Positions 11,767 through 27,735 of a stretch of DNA of 64,000 bases are shown in pieces. A program made the position numbers and the translations under genes. Under the pieces are notes generated by a model. That model saw only the letters and a program-made list of their open reading frames with translations. It had not been told where the DNA came from and made no database searches. Source of the stretch: Parasponia andersonii (Eukaryota > Streptophyta > Magnoliopsida > Rosales > Cannabaceae); NCBI GenBank assembly GCA_002914805.1, contig JXTB01000034.1, positions 865,956 through 929,955 on the forward strand, read 5' to 3'. Each line of letters starts with the position of its first letter. The stretch's first letter is position 1.

Positions 11767-13189
11767 GATTCCAGCTAGGAAAAGAATTCTCCTGTTCAGT
11801 ATTGCTCCGACATGTTACTACAGCAAAGTTATTTCTAGCTGTGACTTAAGTTCAGCATTCTTTCAAAAATACTGCTATTTAAATTCATCAAAATTCAAGT
11901 CTTAATTTCAGTATTTTCTACTATAAATTAACAGGAATAAAATAGATATTGACTATATTAGATTTTAAACATCAGAAATACTACAGACCAAAATAAAATA
12001 AGGAAAAATACTTAAACTAGACAATTTTATCCTTTAAAACAGCTACTGTAAAACTAAAAAACATACCAAATAACTCTATTTTTATAAAGTTATCACATAG
12101 TAAAATAGAATGGAATAAATATTGTATTGACTAAGAGACATAGAACTTCAGATGTCTTAATGAGACAAAAAAAAGAAAATGAGATTTTAAAGATATTGAT
12201 AACATATAGAATCATAATTCTGCACTTGTTTTTAGGCGAAATAACTTTGCCACCCACCGAGTGTTAGAATTATGATTTCAAAGAAATCACTATTTCTGTT
12301 TAAATATTAAACTAAACAATGGAATGAGAATGATGATTCCATTCTGAAGTTGAATCTACCAAATCAAACATACCAATGATTAACGCCAATTAATTATTTA
12401 AATTCATAGCTTATATCAAATACTCACATAACTGTATAGCACCATGGTCATTTGTAAGAGTTGTTATATGTTGATGAGAGAGAGAGCGAGAGAACCTAGC
12501 AAAATTGTTTTGGAGAAATTCGACTATATGTGATTTTCTGGTTAGGGTTTATTGAAAATTGTGACCTAAGTTTAAAGTAGAAAAATGTCTTGCATGTAGG
12601 TAACTCTAGAAGTCAATTACCTAGTAACATCATTGATGTTGGGTGCAAGGATACAATGATGACTCTAATAATCACTCAGTACGTGATTGGTTATTAACTA
12701 GGGTGGTTAACTTTATTTGGAGTCGATAAGTTTGATTGTTGGCCCTAAATTTTTCAATACTTAGAAAAAAATTGGAGATATCAACCCCTTCCTCAGAATA
12801 TTGAATTTGTCTAAATTCTTAATTTCTTAATTTTTATTATTTTTTTAATGAAAGTTGTTCTTACTTCTTACATAACATAATTTACCTAGATGTGGATACG
12901 TTATTCGACTAGGGAAATGGGGAATGGAACTCGATTACCCTTTTTCGAAGATGAATCTATATAGATCTTGTAACAAATATGTTTTAATTGGCTTATTCTT
13001 TGAGAGAGATAATTTACTGTGGACAAAAGACCATAATAGTTGTTTGAGTCCTAAATCCCCAAATTGGGTATTGAATAGAGTGGTAGATATGGTAAGCTAC
13101 CACCAAGGGCAAGTAGATATGGGAAGTTGCTTTGGAGGTCTAGAGGTCTAGTCTGATGGAAAGACATAATTATTAAGCTGTTTCTTTGG
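11767..13189. other. Intergenic, nothing recognised
   Basis: AT-rich sequence with a short GA run near 12478. The stretch 12900-13150 has an open + frame (12924-13151) that I do not recognise; it may be further debris of the LINE remnant that follows. Confidence 0.4.
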
Positions 13190-13765
13190 AAATCGGGTAT
13201 ATGATAATTAACAATAAGAGCAAATCTAGGTACGCGCATCAACATAAACAACGTCGATCAATTGCCTGCTTTGTAATGCTTTGGTAGAATTCGAAGTCCA
13301 CTTGTTCATCACTTGTCCCTTTGCGAAAGCTTCTAGTTTCATGGCCGGTGGGGACTTTTTTGGATGGGATTGACATTCTCGAACATTATTAGATACTTGA
13401 TTCTTAATCCCTCCATTAACTTTACGAGTAGAGTGAATTCAAAGGAAAGTACTAGAGGTCTTGGTGCTATATATTATTCTCGACAACATTAGGAGAACCT
13501 GCAACTTTCTTTTTTTGGAGGTAAGACACCTGACCCGATTGTTGTCATTCAACGTGTCTCCACCATGCTCGGAGAAATACATTGTTTCTTTTGGAGAATA
13601 GAAAAGGTATAGAGATATATAGCTAGTGCTTCGGTCCCCTTCAATAAAACGAATAAGTGGTCCACACCTGCCCTTTAATTCATTAAGATCAATATAGATG
13701 TTGTTTTGGTCGGGAAACGTGCAAAGATTATTTTTCTCTCATTAGAAGATAACTCTTTAGGGTGT
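13190..13765 (+). pseudogene. LINE remnant: zf-RVT end and RNase H start
   Basis: Reading + strand frames with shifts gives a zf-RVT-like piece (HLFITCPFAKAS near 13300), a hydrophobic linker, then VVIQRVSTMLGEIHC near 13545 and a W-S-T-P-A followed by FIKINIDVVLVGKRAK near 13660-13730. That order and spacing match the zf-RVT to RNase H junction of plant non-LTR retrotransposons, where an IKIN.D segment opens the RNase H fold. There are several stops and frameshifts, so this is a dead fragment in the opposite orientation to the large LINE further right. Nothing of the reverse transcriptase is recognisable upstream. Confidence 0.5.
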
Positions 13766-14300
13766 TCTCCTTGTTTTTTGTTTTTCTTGAAAAATCATGT
13801 AATTTGTATATTTGTTATTAGTCGTATTTGTAATTTATTTTTCATCTTATTTTTTTTAAAGAGTTTGAAGTTATAATCCTTATACTTAAATTGTAATTTA
13901 AAGATTTTTGTTTTAATTAATGATTTTTTTTTAGGAGTCCGTTTATATATTAAAAAAAAATAGTACATGGAGGAGTGACAATAAAACCGCAAAAATAAAA
14001 GTCATTATATATGAAAAGATCGGAAAAAGAGTTCATTTGGAAGCAAAAATAGGACTAACGAATTATTTGATTATTTTTTGGTCCAAAACTTAATATATAA
14101 CCAATAACCGAGCTTGGATTTATAATTAAATGTCTAATACACTTAATAATAAAATTTAAAATGTAATATATTCTATAATTGATTGTTTTTAAAAGATAGA
14201 CATTTAATTATAACTTTTAAAACATAGAAGTAGACTTAAATTAATTTAAAAAATTGGTCATAGCATAATTTTCTCGCGAAAAAATACTGCCTTGCGGGGT
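13766..14300. other. AT-rich intergenic stretch
   Basis: Low-complexity A/T sequence before the TRM5 promoter. No coding signal. Confidence 0.5.
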
Positions 14301-14348
14301 CTGTACTTAACCCAAAGGCCGATAAGGGTAAACCCAAATAAAACGAAC

Positions 14349-14462
14349 CCAGCCCACTGCAGCCCAAGAAGGCCCGAACACGAACGACAACGCGTCGACG
14401 GCAAAAGCGGACGTTCGATTCGAGTTCTCCCGATTCCGCCATCGTCATTGCTTAAACCCTAA
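14349..14462 (+). promoter_or_regulatory. Site II pair and telo-box upstream of TRM5
   Basis: Two AGCCCA motifs (14351-14356 and 14361-14366) are the reverse complement of the site II element TGGGCY. A telo-box AAACCCTAA lies at 14454-14462, 60 bases before the ATG. Site II plus telo-box is a known arrangement in promoters of plant ribosomal-protein and other translation-related genes, which suits a tRNA modification enzyme. Function here is inferred. Confidence 0.6.
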
Positions 14463-14521
14463 TACTCTAATACTGTCTCTATCTCTATCTCTGTCTCTAT
14501 CTCCAGTAATAGCTTCTCCTC

Positions 14522-18828
<4,307 letters not shown>

Positions 18829-20840
18829 ATAAGCATTCCCGGATCTCCTTTACTTGGCAGAACTGGTTTGAGGGATTTTTTTTATTTTTTTTTTTCTGTG
18901 CACCAGCTCTAAAGTGACATGTTTATATTTCTAATCTAGCCAGCGAACAAATAGGAGCAAAAAAACAAACAAGAAATATCGACGGTTGTCTAAGTTTCTC
19001 CCATAATATTTTTGTTCAATGGTGGTTGGAAAAATGAAAAGGGAATTGGTTTTCTGGTCCACATATATATTTTATTTAATTTTTAAACTTGTTTGAAAGA
19101 TTTTACTGTGAAAGGAAAAGTATGAATGGACTAGTGTTTAGCATTGAATATTTTCTATTTTGTCAATGCATTCTAAAGTGCTCATATCTGTCCAGCTAAA
19201 CAAACAATATTAGTTTGTATTTAAAGCAATTATAATAAATCCTACCCCGATTTAATGTCTTTCTCTGTTTTTAATATGCGGTTTGTATATTCCCCCTATT
19301 TAAAAAAGAGAATAATTGCTAAAAAGTTTTGTTTCATGTTTCCTGACCTTGTTTTAACAAGGAAATTACTCTTTGAGTTTCATTTAACTACGTTATTATC
19401 AGTTAAAAATTAGAGACTTGTTCCATTCACATCTCTTTAGAAAACCTTTGAGTTGAACAATATAGTTTTTCGTGGTTAATAATTTGGAATAATTTTACCC
19501 CCAAATATAGAGACAGAAATATTTGTGCATAGTAGGGCTCATGCTTTAAGAAACATCATAGCCAAAATCTGAGTTGATTCCAACTTCTCTTAAAAGGTTG
19601 TTGAACTCCAATTTATTATATTATTGAGCAATGATATACATTTCAATTAGATTAAAAAAATGTATTTATACGTCATATTCTCATTCGTGATTATTAATTT
19701 TCATCAGTGCTAATTAATTTAGTGAGATTTTTAATTATTAATTTTTCACAGTTGTCAATAAAAAATTATTAATAGGTGTTTTTTTTGTTTTTTGTTTTTC
19801 TTTTTTTTAACCCAATGGTAGAAAAGAAATTTTGCTATATTTACGGTTTTATGCCTCCGCAGGAACAATTTCACATTGCTTGGCACACATTCAGAATAAA
19901 TTTCTACGAAGCAGGAAAAGCTTAATTTGAAAGTTAGCAATTCCTTACAATAGTGGATTTTTTTTTTTTTCTTCCAAGTATTACAAACTGCACCTATCAT
20001 CCTTTTTCTTTGGAATGCACTATTTCATTCAACGTTTGCTACCTTTTGTGACTATTTTAGATGTTTATTAGCTTCGGAAAGTATAGTGTCGAGTAAAAGC
20101 ATCAACTTTTACTAAAAAACAAAAGCGCAGAAATAATTAGAAAATGTAAAGTAACACGTAAATTTTGGCTGGAAAAGCATTTGGATCAGTTTTTCCTAGC
20201 TAAAGTGGAAAAGGCCAATTTGATGGATTCGCTTTTTAGTCTAAAAATATAGTCGATGGATTTTCAAGTCAAGTAAATGATATAGTCTTCACCACCTTTG
20301 CTCTTTTGTCTAGTTTATGTAAATCTAAATGTCTAGTCTATGTAACTAAACTCGTATTCTTAATCCTCATTTTTTTTCACTAACGAGTAACTGGATGTCA
20401 CGTTATTTAAGATTTTAAACTATATAATCACTTTTGTAACTTTATCATCTCTAAACTCTAATTGATATTGTGATACATGTCATTAATTAATCAATTGTTG
20501 AACATGAATTGGTAATACTAAAATTAGACACACATTTGAATTCCTAAATCTACTTTTCTTTGTTTCTTTTTTGCCTTAACTAATTAAAAGAAACTCATTA
20601 CCACAATGCATATAACATTGTCTTTTTTCCCCCTCAGGTGGCAAAAGGAATGGCATATAGTTGGGTACCATAACTGAATAACTAAATTAAGGAACGAATC
20701 TTCCCTTTTTACGCTTTATTTATTTATTTGTGTACTCAAACCAAAAAAAAAATATATGTAATTGAATTAAAAAACAAAATCCCACCAACAAAGTGGGATT
20801 TCTCACCTTCCCCATGAAGGTTCCATACGACTTTTCATGC
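18829..20840. other. Intergenic region between TRM5 and GH17 genes
   Basis: TRM5 3' UTR followed by AT-rich sequence with several homopolymer runs. No coding or mobile-element signal that I can support. Confidence 0.5.
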
Positions 20841-20879
20841 TTATAAATTTGAAGCAGAGCAACCGAATTCTTTCCCCTT

Positions 20880-20917
<38 letters not shown>

Positions 20918-21026
20918 TTCAAATCATTGGAGCTATCAAAATTTGAGTCTCAATCTTTCTTCAAGAAAGATTTTATTACATATTCTTTATTTTTTTAACA
21001 AAACCCATTTAAAGATTTTGACTAAA
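20841..21026 (+). promoter_or_regulatory. TATA-like box and CT-repeat leader of the GH17 gene
   Basis: TTATAAAT at 20841-20848 is followed by a (CT)n run at 20883-20915 and then the ATG at 21027. CT-rich leaders just downstream of TATA boxes are common in plant core promoters. Confidence 0.5.
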
Positions 21027-23145
21027 ATGTCACGAGAAAGACTAGTCAGTCTAACCTTTATAGTTCATGTTGTTGTTTTCATGGCCATGGTCTCCACTGG
21101 TTCAGGGGTTGGAGTGAACTGGGGGACCTTGGCTACTAACCAAATCCCACCAAGGAAGGTGGTTCGAATGCTCAAGGAAAATGGGTTCACGAAACTTAAG
21201 CTGTTCGAGGCAGATGAGTGGATTTTGGCTGCTCTAATAGGGACTCGTATTGAGGTCATGGTGGCCATACCCAATAAATTGTTGGAAGAGATGAGTCGGG
21301 ATCCCAAGGCTGCGGCTTCTTGGGTTGAAGCCAATGTCACCAGTTACTTGTACACTGGTGGAGTCAATATCAAGTTTAGTAACATTATTTTCTCATTAAT
21401 ACATTTATATACATATATATATATAAATATTATACGGCCTTCCATATTTTGTGTTTGTGTTCATAAAGTGTTCTACTAATTTTCAGTCTGATCAAAACCC
21501 TCCTCTTTAAAACCCCAGATGGTGATTGTGTTTATGTGATTGGTTTTCCCATCATTTCCCATTTGAGATTGGTATTTTGAGTCTGATTTTTTCGTTATTT
21601 GTTTTCACTCTAAAATCTTGGAATTAGATCACCAAACCCCTAATTATGCCTTGTTTTCCAAAACCAATTCCTTTTTTGGGTTTCTTTTTACTGTTTGAGG
21701 ACCTTTCATGTCTAAGAGTCATTTTCTAGAACGTTTATCATTGGGTTTTGTGGCATGGTGGGAGTTCACTCCGTGCGTCTCTATGGGAATATTCAGTCTC
21801 TTTTTGAGACATTGACCCTAATATTGGTGGTACGACTCTATGCTTTTTGGATAAGCAAAATGCAAAGAAAGGACTAGCATTATATATAATTACTTCTACT
21901 TGATAAAACAAATGAGTTTGAAGAGAGTTTTTTACCTCAATCTCTCTCAACTAGCTCTATTACAAATTTGTGTAAAGAGTTTGCTCTTTGTTAATCAGCA
22001 CTAAAATTGTTCTGGCAATTGGTGCTTTCAGGTACGTTGCTGTAGGAAATGAACCATTCCTTGAAGCGTATAAGGGAGCTTATCTGCACACGACTTTGCC
22101 AGCCCTTATGAACATTCAGCAAGCTCTAAATGATCAAGGCGTTGGGGGGAGGGTCAAAGCCACTGTCCCTCTCAATGCAGACATCTACTACTCCCCTGTT
22201 GCGAACCCAGTTCCATCCGCTGGTGATTTCCGCCCCGAAATCCGAGACACCACAATTGAGTTAATCCAGTACCTCCAAGTCAATGAAGCTCCCTTCACTG
22301 TCAATATCTACCCTTTCCTTAGTCTCTATGGTGATGACTACTTCCCCATGGACTTTGCTTTCTTTGATGGGAAAAATATCAAGCCCCTTAAGGATGGTGA
22401 TCGAGTGTACACCAACGTGTTTGATGCAAATTTCGACACCCTTGTTGCGGCCTTAAACAAAGCCGGTTTCCCTGACATGAAGATCATAGTTGGAGAAGTT
22501 GGTTGGCCAACTGATGGTGACAAAAATGCCAACATCCGAAATGCGAAGAGGTTCAATCAGGGAATGCTGCAGCATGCCTTGAGTGGGAATGGGACTCCTG
22601 CTCGGAACGGCAAGATTGATATCTATCTGTTTAGTCTTATTGATGAGAATGCCAAGAGTGTTGAGCCTGGGAACTTTGAGAGGCACTGGGGGATATTTGA
22701 GTACGATGGGAAGCCAAAATATGAGCTCGACTTATCTGGGTCAAAGAAAAATAAAGGCTTGGTGGCTGTGGATGGAGTGAAATATATGCTCAAAAGGTGG
22801 TGTGTTATGAACCCAGATGCCAAATACTTGGATGATCTGCCTGAGAAAATTGATTATGCTTGTAGCTTATCAGATTGTACTGCTTTAGGTTATGGTTCTT
22901 CTTGTAACAATTTGAGTGTCGGAGGGAATGCTTCTTATGCTTTCAACATGTATTATCAGGTCAATGGCCAGAACAGCTGGACCTGTGATTTCTCTGGTTT
23001 GGCTGTTGTGACAGATGAGGACCCTTCTGTTGGGGACTGCCACTACCCTGTGATGATTGCTTATAGTTCATCATTGCAAAGGGGACGGTCAGACTTGGTC
23101 ATGGGAATTGTTGGTGTATTAACTTTGTTAATGATTTTGTTATGA
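21027..23145 (+). CDS. GPI-anchored glucan endo-1,3-beta-glucosidase, GH17 plus X8 (CBM43)
   Basis: Two exons, 21027-21373 and 22032-23145, join in phase (AA|G) to give 486 residues. A signal peptide covers about residues 1-26, followed at once by [11 protein letters not shown], the usual GH17 start. The acid/base is E123 in VAVGNEPF and the nucleophile E271 in [10 protein letters not shown], both present. The X8/CBM43 module begins near residue 371 ([10 protein letters not shown]) and holds the expected spaced Cys residues ([29 protein letters not shown]). A hydrophobic tail ([15 protein letters not shown]) after a small-residue stretch predicts GPI anchoring at the plasma membrane or wall. 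The enzyme hydrolyses beta-1,3-glucan (callose) in the wall and at plasmodesmata. An in-frame upstream TTG at 20943 was rejected in favour of the ATG that begins the signal peptide. Confidence 0.95.
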
Positions 23146-24698
23146 TATTGAAAAGCTTTAGGAAGAAAGATATTGAGTTGAGTCCAATAATAGTGGAAGA
23201 ATGCATTGTGCTTTGTGTAAGTAGCCTTAATTTGCTAGGTTGTCTCATAAGTTAGATTGCATTTAGGAAAGAATTTTTGGTTCTTAGGTTTTGCCATTAA
23301 AGTTAGAAAGTTTCGTTGTTCAATTATGTAATGTAGTGCATTCTTATAAGGCATATTCAATTAAATATTCGCAACATTTTACATTGCCTCATGAAAATTC
23401 ACATACTTGGAACTTTGGGAAAAGTGGGACCGGAAAAGACCTTGCTATTCATTTTATGCTTTCAATCCCTAGGGCCAGTGCTGAACTGATGGAAAGAATA
23501 GAATTTGGAATTTGCATATAAAATTTGGTAAAGAATATTTTTGTTTAAAGGGAGATTGATAGATTTCTTCATTTCATAAGTGAAAATGCTTCCTTTATTT
23601 ATTATTATTTTTTGGGTCAAAGAAGTGTGGCAATGCTATGTCTATTAGAAGATTTATTTAGTTTTTCCAAAGTAAAACAAATTGGCTGTCTTGCATTACA
23701 TGCAATGCAATCCTAGTAGTTGTATAGTATATTATGACATATAATGTACACAAATCAGTAAATGTCAGTGTATAAACGTCTACCAGCGCTATACAGCATG
23801 GGTCTAAACAATTACATAGAGAATGTAATAAATATAGGATTGCATTTCTTAAGAGGGTAATAACAAAAGTAACAGTACTTCGAGAATTTTCTTAAACCTC
23901 CCATTGGCATACTATGAAGGGGATTTTCTCCATTTTTGGTACGGGTTAATGTTACCTAGGGTCCCCAATTATTCCCTAATGCATCACTTAGGTCTTCAAT
24001 TTTTTTTTTTTTTAGCATTTAACTCCCGAACCTAATGATTTTTGTAACAATTAAGTCCTTTTAACCAATTCTGTCAAAAAAAAAAAAAAAACCGTGAACT
24101 GTCATATGTCACATGTTGAGCATACATTCCTTTTTGTAAGGGTATTTGGTAAACTTTGGACATTTAAAAAAATTATCCAAAATTTTAAAGTAAAAAAAAC
24201 CAAAAAAGTTTTAATTAAATAAATAAATAGTAGTTAACAATATTAGAAGAAAACTGGAACTGCTTGGTGGGTTCTTCAATGTTTCATTTAATGCATCTGT
24301 GGAAAAGGGAAACCAACGAAAATAGATAAATTCAACACAGGAAATCTAGCGAAATTGATTGAATGCTCCATCAATATTCTCTATCATTTCAAAAGGGTTG
24401 CTCCATGTATCTCCTTGAGAAATCAAGGCTATAATGGTGTTTTAATTCCCTTCTTTCTATTGTTAGAAGTAGGACTGATCTTTCCCCTTTGCATCAAAGA
24501 AGACATTGCACTATATGATATGTTCAAATAACGGGTATTTTATTTTTTTTAAAAAAAAGAAGAAAAAAAAAACGTAACAATAAATCCTGTTCATAACCCA
24601 GAATGATATGCAAGTCTTGCTTGGATTTTATTATTATTATTATACTGGTTTCGTTTGAACGGAGCATTAAACTCTTTTTCTCTTTAGAAATTTTTATA
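23146..24698. other. Intergenic region downstream of GH17
   Basis: It begins with the GH17 3' UTR. 23960-24080 carries a dispersed repeat reading like 'cacttaggtc...atttaactccc...tttttgtaacaattaagtcc', which is also seen in inverted orientation at 50310-50385 and loosely at 50560-50700. No coding signal. Confidence 0.5.
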
Positions 24699-25214
24699 AG
24701 AGATATTATCATTTTTTATCTTATATTTTGATATATTGTTTAAATTATACCTTGTGTTTTGGTTATTATCAATATTAACTCTTAGATTTGAAATTTGTTA
24801 CAAATTTATACCCTGATATCATTTTAGAGTAGTTAATTTATAAATATGTTGTTAAGAGATATGATCATTTTTTTTTACCTGTATTTTGACATATTGTTTA
24901 AATTATACCTTGTGTTTTGGTTGTTATCAACATTAACCTTTAGATTTGAAATTTGTCACAAATTTATACCCTGACACTATTTTAGAGTAGTTAATTTATA
25001 AATATATTGTTAACAAAATTTAAAATAAAATGTATAAAAATTGATCTGAGAATAACTTTATTAAATCATATTGATAAATTAATTGCTCTACATTAGTATC
25101 AGGATATAAATTTGTAACAGATTTAAATTTAAGAGTTAATATTGATAATAACCAAAACACAATGTATAAATTAGATAAAGTATCAAAATACAAAGTATAA
25201 AAATGATATTATCC
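24699..25214. repeat. Foldback element with duplicated left arm
   Basis: Two direct copies of a roughly 155-base arm (about 24699-24854 and 24855-25012) are followed by a 50-base spacer and an inverted copy (about 25066-25214). Shared wording includes ACCTTGTGTTTTGGTT in the left arms and AACCAAAACACAATGT in the right arm. The element has no coding capacity. It looks like a MITE or the end of a MULE-type transposon whose left arm was duplicated. Confidence 0.75.
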
Positions 25215-25642
25215 ATTTTTATAATATAATTTAGTGAGAAAATTGGGATATATGGGATTTAGCAAAATATTCACGGCTTATTTCTCCGATTTAGAACTTA
25301 ATTAAAGAGTAAAAAATCCACTAAAGAAACCATAAGTTTACAAGAAAATTCAAGCTTTTACTGAATTATCGGTTTAAAAAAATAATTAAAATAGTGTAAT
25401 AGACTCAAAACTAAGAAAGTAGAAAAACGCACTACCTAATTACTTGGGACATCTACATAAAACGCAAGAAGGTATGAGCAACACTTTGAGACATCTTACA
25501 AGTTCTTTCTACGGTTTGATCCAAAAAATGGTGTAACTATTGTCACCGATGCCAAAGATAGGGTCCTTATTCATACAGGAGGTTATGGGTTTCAAGGAGA
25601 ACAGATTGTTAGGCTTTCTTTCTTTGATCTAAATTCCATATA

Positions 25643-25658
25643 ATACCCCTGGAGGATG
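25643..25658 (+). repeat. Left target-site duplication of the LINE
   Basis: ATACCCCTGGAGGATG, followed directly by 16 T bases (25659-25674), which is the poly-A tail of the LINE read on the - strand. The partner copy is at 50386-50401 with one mismatch. Confidence 0.8.
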
Positions 25659-25674
25659 TTTTTTTTTTTTTTTT

Positions 25675-27735
25675 GAAAGGAACCCGGTGTGGGTGTTAGA
25701 ATAGATTAAAAGGAAACAATGGGGTTTGAGTCTTCCTCAAGGTGCTTTGAGAGCCAGAAATGATACTCCTGAAACCAAACGAAGTCATCGATGTTAGAAA
25801 CAGACCATTTTGCTGCTACATGAGTGACTTTATTACAAGATCTAGGAATATGAGATATAATGTTACAAGGCATCGAGGCTAAAAAATTCTGAACATCATG
25901 GATGACGACACTTATTTCGGCCAAAGAATGTGAGCCACTGATGATCAGTCTGACTACATTTGAAGTATTAGATTCAATGAGAAGAGATTGAAGCCCGTAG
26001 TCTCTGGCAATTTTTAAGCCTTTGCGGATCGCCATGGCTTCTGCAATCTCAACTGAGCAGCCGAGTGATGGAGCTGCTAAAGACTATTTTCACTTCTCCT
26101 TCATGATCTCAGACAACCCCTTCGAGACCCACACAACCTCTTTCCTTTGACATTGCTGCATCTGTATTGAGTTTAAAGAAAAGGGAGGAGGGCCGAGACC
26201 AATTGTAGGATTGAGCTAGTCTGGTAGTCATGGGAAGGGAGTTAAGCTCCCTGAATTATTTCCACTTCTCTTAGGCCTGAGAAGTCATGATGTGCACTAG
26301 TACCCCTCGTTTGTTGTGGATCCAAGCATTTCTATAATACTACAGGAGCCAGGTGTGCCATACAAGGGGTTTAAAGGCTTCAGTACTCCCAGTCTTGTCT
26401 CGAAGAGTCAGCATGTTCACAACAAAATTGGGTCCTGTAGGGTCTCAAGCTTCTATCATAATGGGTTGGAGCGCCACATAGCTTTAGTGACTTGGCAGTG
26501 AAAGAGGGCATGGGATGTAGTTTCCACCTCAGTTAAACACCACGGACATCTATCATTGATTGGTACCCATCTAGCGATAAGATTACAGTTTGTTGGGAGG
26601 CAGTCCTGGCATGACTTCCATAAGAAGACTTTGATTTTGTTGGAGCTTCCAGAGGCAACTAACCATGATGAAAGTTTATGAGAAGAGCTAGCTGAATTTG
26701 AGTATTTAAGAAAGTGGGCTAGTTTATAGCCACTTTTCACTGAGTAACATCCCATTTTATCAAAATGCCAGAAGAGCTTATCATTCAAGGATCCACTGCC
26801 AAGAGGAAATTTTGAAATTAAATTAGCATCCAGGGGGAGAAATTGGTCTTGGATCAGGGAGATATTCCATTGAGAATTTTTGTCGATAAGGATTTACACT
26901 GTACTATCTTCCGGTAATGAGGGTGGAAAGATGATCTTAAAAGTGTATGGATGGGGTACCCACTTGTCATGGTATATCCTAATTTGATGACCATTTCCGA
27001 TCCTCCAACAGAGTCCATGGTCTAGGAGTTCCTTGCCCCAGCAAATGCTTTTCCAAGTGAAGGAGGGTGAACGTCATTTTTTTGCATTCCGAATGGTACC
27101 ATTTCTGAAGTAATGAGCTTTAATCACCTGCGTCAGTAAGGAATCTGGATTTTGGATTATGCGCCACCCTATTTTGCTAGCATAGCTTGATTGAAGAGTT
27201 TTATGTCTTTGAAGCCCATACCACCAAGCTCCTTTGGCTTGCACATTTTCTCTCAGCTTGCCCACTGAAGTTTCCTACCAGATTTCTTGGTATCCCACCA
27301 AAAGTTTGCATACAGGCTGTGAAGTTCATCATAGAGACTTGTGGGGAGTCTAAAGCAACTCATGGCATAAGTTGGAATCGATTGGGCAACTGCTTTGATT
27401 AGAACTTCTTTGCCTCCTAAGGAGAACAGTCGCCCCTTCCAAGATTGTAACTTTCCCCAAACTCTATCTTTAATTGACCTAAAAAGCTTTCTTTTGTTTG
27501 TTGAAGTTATCGATGGCAATCCCAAGTACTTGTCATGGCATTTAACCTCTTCAATATTGAAAATGGATTTAATCTCCTCCCAGGTACTCTGGGTAGTATT
27601 TGGGCTAAAAGAGATGGTTGACTTAACATAGTTAATAAGTTGGCCAGAAGCTCTTTCATAAGACGAAAGGATATACTTTAAATGTTGGCAAGCACGAGCA
27701 GAGTCTTGTCCAAGTATAAGACTATTGTTAACTCC
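25675..27735 (-). pseudogene. LINE ORF2 C-terminal part: RT thumb, zf-RVT, RNase H
   Basis: Read on the - strand from about 27730: an RT segment ending the active-site region (NNSLILGQDSARACQHLKY, where intact elements have FADDS), then YERASGQLINYVKSTISFSP, then GLPSITSTNKRKLFRSIKDR (near 27520). zf-RVT follows at 26788-26456, with the CPWC...HALFHC pattern after KVFLWKSCQDCLPTN. RNase H is at 26035-25706, where the motif reads IESNTSNVV in place of the usual ESDS, so an active-site Asp is lost. Frames shift between the blocks. The catalytic Asp pair of the RT also appears as Asn-Asn or lies at the insertion border. Confidence 0.8.

Noticed and set aside
20943..21026. In-frame upstream extension of the GH17 gene by 28 codons
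   Set aside because: It begins with TTG and would bury the signal peptide. The ATG at 21027 starts a normal signal peptide.
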